A stretch of 35,749 nt of DNA from an uncultured Eubacteriales bacterium (GTDB lineage Bacteria > Bacillota > Clostridia > Oscillospirales > Oscillospiraceae), in the NCBI GenBank assembly GCA_902475855.1, contig CABSBF010000018.1:1-35749 (forward strand), in the 5' to 3' direction. A model generated the notes under the pieces. That model was not told the origin of the DNA. It saw nothing but the letters and a program-made list of their open reading frames with translations, and searched no databases. The position numbers and the translations under genes were made by a program. Of this stretch, positions 31,142 to 35,749 are shown piece after piece (position 1 is the stretch's first letter; each line of letters opens with the position of its first letter).

Positions 31142-34090
31142 TCAGAACAGGTAGCTGTATTTTTCTCTGACGGTCAGAATGAACAGCTCGATGTCCTTCG
31201 GCAGGTCGTTGGAAGCATCCAGCTCGTAGTCCTTTGTTTCACACAGACGGACACGAACTTTGCCGTCTGCGAGGAAGCAGAAACCGCGGTTGGTGGAGTC
31301 TTCCATGTCACGCTCGGTCTGGAACAGGGTGAACTTGTCCTTGCAGGGCTGGGAGGCATAGGGGCAGAAGGAGGTGCAGTTGCCGCACTCGTTGCACATT
31401 TTGTCCACGTGCAGGATCTGCGTGCGGCCGTCAGCAAAGCGGATAACGACGTTTGCGCGGTTCGGGCAGACATCGGCGCAGTTCTGGCAGACGGTGTTGC
31501 AGTCCAGGCAGCGGTCGCCCTCGCAGGCGGCATCACATGCCATGGCGAGCGTGCCCTTCTTTGCAACGGCCTCCGCAGCGGTGGGGTAGGCCTCTGCCGG
31601 AATCACATAGGTATGCGCCTTGCCGATGACGGCTTGCGCAAAGGCGGCTGCATCGGCAATGCCTTCCACGACGGTCGCGGGACCGCGTGCTGCGTCACCT
31701 GCGGCAAAGACGTTCTCCAGATTGGTGCGGAAGGCCGGGCGTTTTTTGGCGTTCAGCTCGATGCCGTTGGCGGCGAAGAGCGCATCGTCTACCTGCTCGC
31801 CAACTGCGGAGATTACGAGGTCGCAGGGAATTTCAACGGTTTCGCCGGTGGGAACGGGGCTTCTGCGGCCGGAGGCATCCGGCTCGCCCAACTTCATCTT
31901 GTTGCAGATGAGCTTGCCGTCTTTCTGCGCGACGGGAGCAACCAGCTCGAGGAATTCGACGCCGTCGGCAATGGCCAGCTCCAGCTCTTCGGCGTCGGCG
32001 GGCATATATTTCTTTGTGCGGCGGTAGACGAGCGTTGAGGATTTCGCGCCCGCGCGCTTGGCGACACGTGCGGCATCCATGGCGGTGTTGCCGCCGCCGA
32101 CGACGGCAACATGCCCCAACTCGCCGCCCTTGCCGGCCTTCATTTCCTCCAGCCAGCCGATGACGCCGCGGACGTTGCCTTCGATGTCCAGCTTGCCGGG
32201 CTTCCAAGCGCCGACTGCATAGAGAATGTGAGTGTAACCCTGCTTTTTCAGCTCCTCAACGGAGGGCGCTTCGGTGTTGAGCTTGACCTCTGCACCGTAG
32301 GCGAGCATCAGAGCGACATCCTTGCCGATGGCTTCCTCAGAGATACGGAATTCGGGGATGACATGACGGACAATACCGCCCAATGAACCGGTGCGCTCGA
32401 AGATTGTGCAGGCGACACCGGCACGGCCGAGGAAGTAGGCTGCGGCGATGCCGGTCGGGCCGCCGCCGATGATCGCGGCCTTCTTGCCGGCAACGGGAGC
32501 GGGGCGCTTGATGGAGGAGATCAGTGCGTCATAGCCGCGTTCGGCAGCGAGCAGCTTGGTTGCGCGGATCTGTACTGCCTCATCGTAGAAGTTGCGGCTG
32601 CACTTGCCCATGCAGCGGTGGGCGCAAATGGTGCCGGTGATGAAGGGCAGGGGATTCTTCTCGACGATGAGCCGGAGCGCCTCATTGTAAAGGCCCTTTT
32701 TGCACAGCTCGATGTATTCGGGAATGTCCTGCGCAATGGGGCAGCCGCCTTTGCAGGGCGCCATGTAGCAGTCGATCAGCGGGACTTGCTCGTCGGTCTT
32801 GCGGGAAGGCAGGGGCTTGACGGGCTTGACATGGTGGTAGTCCGTGCGGCAGGCGCGGCTCATCTCGGCGATGGCCTCGGTGTCCGTGCCGGTGAAAGGT
32901 TTGAATTCCATGCCTTCGACCTTTTTGGCCATCTGGACAAGGCGGTTGTAGCCGCCCGGTTTGAGGATAGTCGTCGCGACGGTGATCGGCCAGATGCCTG
33001 CGGCCAAGAGCTTGTCGCAGTTAAAGTATTCAGCGCCGCCTGCAAAGGAAATCTTCATCTTGCCGCCAAACTGCGCGGAGATTCTGCGGCACATTTCGAT
33101 GGTCAGCGGGAAGAGGGAACGGCCGGACATATACATTTCGTTATTCGGCAGCTCACCGCGCGTGGTGTCCACGGGGAAGGTGTTCGACAGCTTCAGACCA
33201 AATTCCAGGCCGCTCCTGTCGGCCAGCGCCTGCAGCCGTTCGAACATCGGCACGGCGTCCTTCCATTGCAGATCCTCGTTGAAATGGTGATCGTCAAAGA
33301 CAATGTAGTCATAGCCCATTGAGTCAAGGATCGTGCGGGCATCATGGTAGCCGAGAATGGTCGGATTGCACTTGACAAAGGTGTTGACCTTTTTCTCGGT
33401 GATGAGATAGGAGGCAATACGCTCGATCTCATCCGGCGGGCAGCCATGCAGAGTGGACAGGGTGACGCTGCGGGAAACGCGCGGAGAAATGCCCGCGATG
33501 AAGTCCTTTTCGTCCGGGAAGAGCTCCGTCAGGACCTGCTTGCACTCGGCAAAGATGGGCGTCGCGGAGGCGTCCTTCATGGACTCAATGTAGTGGTCGA
33601 TCTTCTCGCCCTTGATGCCCTCAAGGTCGTAACCGACGGACATATTGAACACAAAGCCGTCCGGATCGCCGTAGCCCCAGACCTTGGCCATGACTTTCAG
33701 CGCGCACCACGCCTTGATATACTCATCCAGTGCCTGGCGGACTTCTAGCTCGGTGGACCACTCCTGGTTATAGCCCTCATCGTCAGCGAGGATGCAGGGA
33801 CGCGGCACGCAGCGGGCGAGCTCCTCGCCGTCCATTTTCTGGACGGTCTTGACCTCAAAGAAGCGCGCGCCCGCGACATAGGAGGCAATGATGTTCTGCG
33901 CAAGCTGGCTGTTTGGGCCGGCCGCAGGGCCAAAAGGCGTTTCAATTTTCTCGCCGAAGATGGGCAGGGTCTTGCCGGGGTCGGCGGTATAGGACTGATG
34001 GATACCGAAAATTTCACCGGAGTTTGTGCGCTCGGTCACAACCCAGCGCATCAGCTCCTTGAAGGGAATGGGATACATTCTTTCAGACAT
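31142..34090 (-). CDS. ygfK: YgfK-type putative selenate reductase subunit / FAD-FeS oxidoreductase
   Basis: Large flavin and iron-sulfur oxidoreductase tied to selenium-dependent molybdenum hydroxylases and anaerobic purine/urate use; its reaction is not firmly known. The 982-residue product has an N-terminal dihydroorotate-dehydrogenase-like TIM barrel (about 1-400; TPFGPAAGPNSQLAQN). A GltD-like module follows, with cysteines C441, C446, C450 and C489, C493, C497, an FAD site GGGPTG (542-547) and an NAD(P)H site GGGNTA (665-670). The C-terminus has a two-cluster ferredoxin-like domain (CLDCNTVCQNCADVCP; CNECGNCTSFCP). ATG 34090 follows AAGGAGGATTACCT. It lies 91 bases downstream of ssnA with no terminator between, so the two are probably co-transcribed. 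Confidence 0.93.
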   Translation of the reverse strand: MSERMYPIPFKELMRWVVTERTNSGEIFGIHQSYTADPGKTLPIFGEKIETPFGPAAGPNSQLAQNIIASYVAGARFFEVKTVQKMDGEELARCVPRPCILADDEGYNQEWSTELEVRQALDEYIKAWCALKVMAKVWGYGDPDGFVFNMSVGYDLEGIKGEKIDHYIESMKDASATPIFAECKQVLTELFPDEKDFIAGISPRVSRSVTLSTLHGCPPDEIERIASYLITEKKVNTFVKCNPTILGYHDARTILDSMGYDYIVFDDHHFNEDLQWKDAVPMFERLQALADRSGLEFGLKLSNTFPVDTTRGELPNNEMYMSGRSLFPLTIEMCRRISAQFGGKMKISFAGGAEYFNCDKLLAAGIWPITVATTILKPGGYNRLVQMAKKVEGMEFKPFTGTDTEAIAEMSRACRTDYHHVKPVKPLPSRKTDEQVPLIDCYMAPCKGGCPIAQDIPEYIELCKKGLYNEALRLIVEKNPLPFITGTICAHRCMGKCSRNFYDEAVQIRATKLLAAERGYDALISSIKRPAPVAGKKAAIIGGGPTGIAAAYFLGRAGVACTIFERTGSLGGIVRHVIPEFRISEEAIGKDVALMLAYGAEVKLNTEAPSVEELKKQGYTHILYAVGAWKPGKLDIEGNVRGVIGWLEEMKAGKGGELGHVAVVGGGNTAMDAARVAKRAGAKSSTLVYRRTKKYMPADAEELELAIADGVEFLELVAPVAQKDGKLICNKMKLGEPDASGRRSPVPTGETVEIPCDLVISAVGEQVDDALFAANGIELNAKKRPAFRTNLENVFAAGDAARGPATVVEGIADAAAFAQAVIGKAHTYVIPAEAYPTAAEAVAKKGTLAMACDAACEGDRCLDCNTVCQNCADVCPNRANVVIRFADGRTQILHVDKMCNECGNCTSFCPYASQPCKDKFTLFQTERDMEDSTNRGFCFLADGKVRVRLCETKDYELDASNDLPKDIELFILTVREKYSYLF

Positions 34091-34181
34091 AGGTAATCCT
34101 CCTTGGTCAGATTATAGGTGTCATCCTCCGCCGATGGGAGGAATAGCGGATACTGCCGGTTTCTCTGCGGCAGCAGAAAAA

Positions 34182-35522
34182 TCAATACTCGCAGCCGTTC
34201 AGAGCGCCCCAGAGCTTCTTGGATTCTTCCAGGATGTGTGCGTTCTCGGCTTCCTCGTCGATACCGATCAGCTCACGATCCTTCATCAGCAGCTTGCCGT
34301 TTGCGATCGTAGTCTGGCACTGACGGCCGGTCATGCCGAAGATCATATGGCCGTCAATGTTCGCATCGGAGAAGGGAGTGAAGGGCTTATAATCCATAAC
34401 GATCACATCCGCAGCCGCGCCGGCCTTGAGTACGCCCAGCTCATCCGGGAAGTACTTTGCGCCGATTCTGGCATTGTTTTTGAAGAGCATATCCGTGACC
34501 TCACACCAGCCGACATTCGGCAGGCAGGCGTTCTGGCGCTGGGCGCACAGAGCAACCTTGATGGATTCCAGCATATCGTTGGTGTAAGCGTCGGTGCCCA
34601 TGCCGAGCAGAATGCCGGCCTTGTACAGCGGCAGAACAGGGCAGGTGCCAACGGCGTTGCCCATGTTGGATTCGGGGTTGTTGACGACCATGGTGTTCGT
34701 CGCCTTGATGATCTCAATCTCAGCAGAATTGACGTGGATGCAGTGGCCGAGGATGGTCTTTTCACCCAGAATTCCGTGATCCTGCAAACGCTGCACGGGA
34801 CGGCGGCCGTAATTTTGCAGGGAATCATACACGTCGTTCATACCTTCGGACACATGGATATGATAGCCGGTACGGCCGTTGTTGGCCTCGACCATACGGT
34901 CAAAGGTCTTGTCAGAGATGGTGAACAGTGCGTGACCGCCGAACATGGCGGCAAGCATCGGATCCTTGCGCTGCTCGCACTCGGTGATGAAGTCGGCGTT
35001 TTCCTGAATGGCCTGCAAGCACTTTTCCTCGCCGTCGCGGTCGGAAACCTCGTAGCACAGGCAGGAGCGGATGCCGAACTTCTTGGCGGACTCGGCAATG
35101 GTGTGCAGACTGCCTGGGATTTCACAGTAGGAGGCATGATGATCGAAGATGGTCGTAACGCCCTGCTTGATGCAGTCAATGTACAGTGCGTCGGCGGAAG
35201 CACGGGTGCCCTTGAGTGTGAGTTTGCGGTCGATGGCCCACCATGTGCCGTTGAGCACTTCGTAGAAGTTGGTGGGGTTGTTGCCCTTGATGGAAAGGCC
35301 GCGGGCCAGTGCTGAATAGATATGAGTATGGGCATTGATGAGCGCAGGCATGATCACGCCGCCCTTGGCGTCAATAAATTCGGCGTCCGGGTACCTGGCC
35401 TTCAGATCGGTGGTTTTGCCGACCTCCTTGATTTTGGTTCCGTCGATGACAACGCCGCCGTCGGGCAGATAGCCATTGGCGGGGTCACGGGTGATCAGCT
35501 TACCGTTTGCGAGAATGTACAT
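34182..35522 (-). CDS. ssnA: SsnA-type aminohydrolase/amidohydrolase
   Basis: Amidohydrolase-superfamily protein usually encoded with ygfK and xanthine-dehydrogenase-like genes. It is thought to hydrolyse a purine-breakdown intermediate, but the exact substrate is unsettled. The 446-residue product has the metal-binding NAHTHIYSALARG (His65, His67), HIHVSEG (221-227), LGHCIHV (His260) and GTDAYTND (Asp311), the standard ligand set of guanine-deaminase-like enzymes. ATG 35522 follows AAAGGAGGTCAACGTC. It is preceded by a 140-base structured leader ending in a terminator-like hairpin, and is the first gene of the ssnA-ygfK unit. Confidence 0.94.
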   Translation of the reverse strand: MYILANGKLITRDPANGYLPDGGVVIDGTKIKEVGKTTDLKARYPDAEFIDAKGGVIMPALINAHTHIYSALARGLSIKGNNPTNFYEVLNGTWWAIDRKLTLKGTRASADALYIDCIKQGVTTIFDHHASYCEIPGSLHTIAESAKKFGIRSCLCYEVSDRDGEEKCLQAIQENADFITECEQRKDPMLAAMFGGHALFTISDKTFDRMVEANNGRTGYHIHVSEGMNDVYDSLQNYGRRPVQRLQDHGILGEKTILGHCIHVNSAEIEIIKATNTMVVNNPESNMGNAVGTCPVLPLYKAGILLGMGTDAYTNDMLESIKVALCAQRQNACLPNVGWCEVTDMLFKNNARIGAKYFPDELGVLKAGAAADVIVMDYKPFTPFSDANIDGHMIFGMTGRQCQTTIANGKLLMKDRELIGIDEEAENAHILEESKKLWGALNGCEY

Positions 35523-35664
35523 GACGTTGACCTCCTTTGTGTGTGAAAAAACAAAAATGGGGATGCAGAACCCAAAAGTTCAACATCTCCACTCAAGCAA
35601 CCCTGAGTGATAGTTGGAAGCCCGTGCGCTCAGCACTTCGTTACAGCTATCAATCTTCAATTAC
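35523..35664 (-). promoter_or_regulatory. Candidate riboswitch/attenuator leader of ssnA
   Basis: Read on the - strand from the predicted start near 35664, helix GATAG/CTATC (35651-35647 with 35613-35609) encloses a hairpin GTGC-TGAGC-GCAC (35636-35624), flanked by unpaired CTGTAAC and GGGC. A second hairpin CACTCA/TGAGTG (35609-35590) has loop GGGTTGCT. Its GTTGC (35601-35597) could pair with GTAAC (35644-35640). Then comes a 13-position terminator-type stem (35590-35578 with 35571-35559, two mismatches) followed by ATTTTTGTTTTTT (35558-35546). The ribosome site AAAGGAGG lies just beyond. This looks like transcription attenuation. I recognise no known riboswitch class in it. Confidence 0.6.
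35559..35590 (-). terminator. Terminator-like hairpin within the ssnA leader
   Basis: Stem GGAGATGTTGAAC with GTTCTGCATCCCC (two mismatches, one G-T pair), 6-base loop, then a T-rich tail at 35558-35546. It lies between the ssnA promoter and the ssnA ribosome site, so it can only be an attenuator of ssnA or a leaky stop. Confidence 0.7.
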
Positions 35665-35670
35665 AGCATT

Positions 35671-35699
35671 ATTATACAAAAAAAGTCTTGCTCATGCAA
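35671..35699 (-). promoter_or_regulatory. Promoter for ssnA-ygfK
   Basis: On the - strand, TTGCAT (35699-35694), 17 bases, then a perfect TATAAT (35676-35671). The -35 box lies in the loop and right arm of the upstream terminator hairpin. Confidence 0.7.
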
Positions 35700-35712
35700 G
35701 ACTTTTTTGTTT
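35678..35712. terminator. Bidirectional intrinsic terminator upstream of ssnA
   Basis: A 13-bp perfect stem, AAAAAAGTCTTGC with GCAAGACTTTTTT (35679-35691 with 35696-35708), and a 4-base loop. T-runs on both strands let it stop transcription either way. It probably ends a gene lying beyond the right edge on the - strand. The remaining bases 35713-35749 show no gene. Confidence 0.85.
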
Positions 35713-35749
35713 GATAAAACTAACAAAGTTTGCAAGGATGATTTGGGCA

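Noticed and set aside
34104..34139. A TATAAT on the - strand (34116-34111) as a private promoter for ygfK
   Set aside because: No -35 box at the right distance and no TGn extension; a start there would fall at the ygfK ribosome site and destroy it. Co-transcription with ssnA is more likely.
34120..34181. Small inverted repeats between ssnA and ygfK as a terminator
   Set aside because: The stems are 5-6 bp and no T-run follows on the - strand.
35523..35664. The ssnA leader as a classical purine riboswitch or T-box
   Set aside because: I do not see the three-way junction with conserved loop-loop residues of purine aptamers, nor the TGGAACC T-box sequence.
1..35749. CRISPR arrays, tRNA or rRNA genes, transposons, prophage
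   Set aside because: No regularly spaced repeats, no tRNA cloverleaf or rRNA-like segments, and no transposase, integrase or phage protein in any frame.

Overview
The window looks like a chromosomal segment of an anaerobic, fairly GC-rich member of the Bacillota, most likely class Clostridia (Oscillospirales/Ruminococcaceae-like). The basis is the set of families and gene orders: HprK, WhiA, PlsY, AsnA and DUF1385/YqhQ; der-plsY-gpsA; cysE-cysS behind a Cys T-box; strong AAGGAGG ribosome sites; and an ssnA-ygfK pair of the kind found in anaerobic gut bacteria. It is mostly housekeeping core genome. I see no rRNA, tRNA, CRISPR array, insertion sequence, phage gene or attachment site.

Layout. 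(1) 1-1022: the end of an unidentified + strand gene, then an RluA-type pseudouridine synthase on the - strand. (2) 1113-5872 (+): a consensus promoter drives yceD(DUF177)-rpmF; a second promoter drives a lipoprotein gene followed by der, plsY and gpsA. (3) 5874-6314: rpmB (-) and hprK (+) diverge from two well-formed promoters. (4) 7362-12713 (+): murB-whiA-dnaE, without the usual rapZ/yvcK genes. (5) 12743-21772 (+): an extended -10 promoter precedes a second lipoprotein, a response regulator and histidine kinase, DUF1385, prmC, recA, recX, rimO and pgsA, packed with gaps of 0-25 bases. (6) 21776-28199 (+): a Cys-specific T-box leader controls cysE-cysS, and with no terminator in between also polA, rimI and tsaD. 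(7) 28483-31004 (-): asnA-asnS. (8) 31067-35712 (-): ssnA-ygfK, two genes linked to anaerobic purine/urate breakdown and selenium-dependent molybdenum hydroxylases.

The most interesting part is the 140-base untranslated leader of ssnA (35523-35664, - strand). It has a good promoter whose -35 box lies inside an upstream terminator hairpin, two compact hairpins with possible loop-loop pairing, and then an intrinsic-terminator hairpin with a T-rich tail just before the ribosome site. This is the architecture of a transcription-attenuating riboswitch, and I cannot match it to a class I know. Its position before a purine-catabolism gene makes it a candidate for a purine- or cofactor-sensing RNA.

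Functionally, the window combines translation and tRNA charging (rpmF, rpmB, cysS, asnS, tsaD, rimI, rimO, prmC, rluA-type), replication and repair (dnaE, polA, recA, recX), phospholipid synthesis (gpsA, plsY, pgsA), wall synthesis (murB), carbon regulation (hprK) and nitrogen/purine metabolism (asnA, ssnA, ygfK). All gene calls rest on reading the translations; no database search was run.
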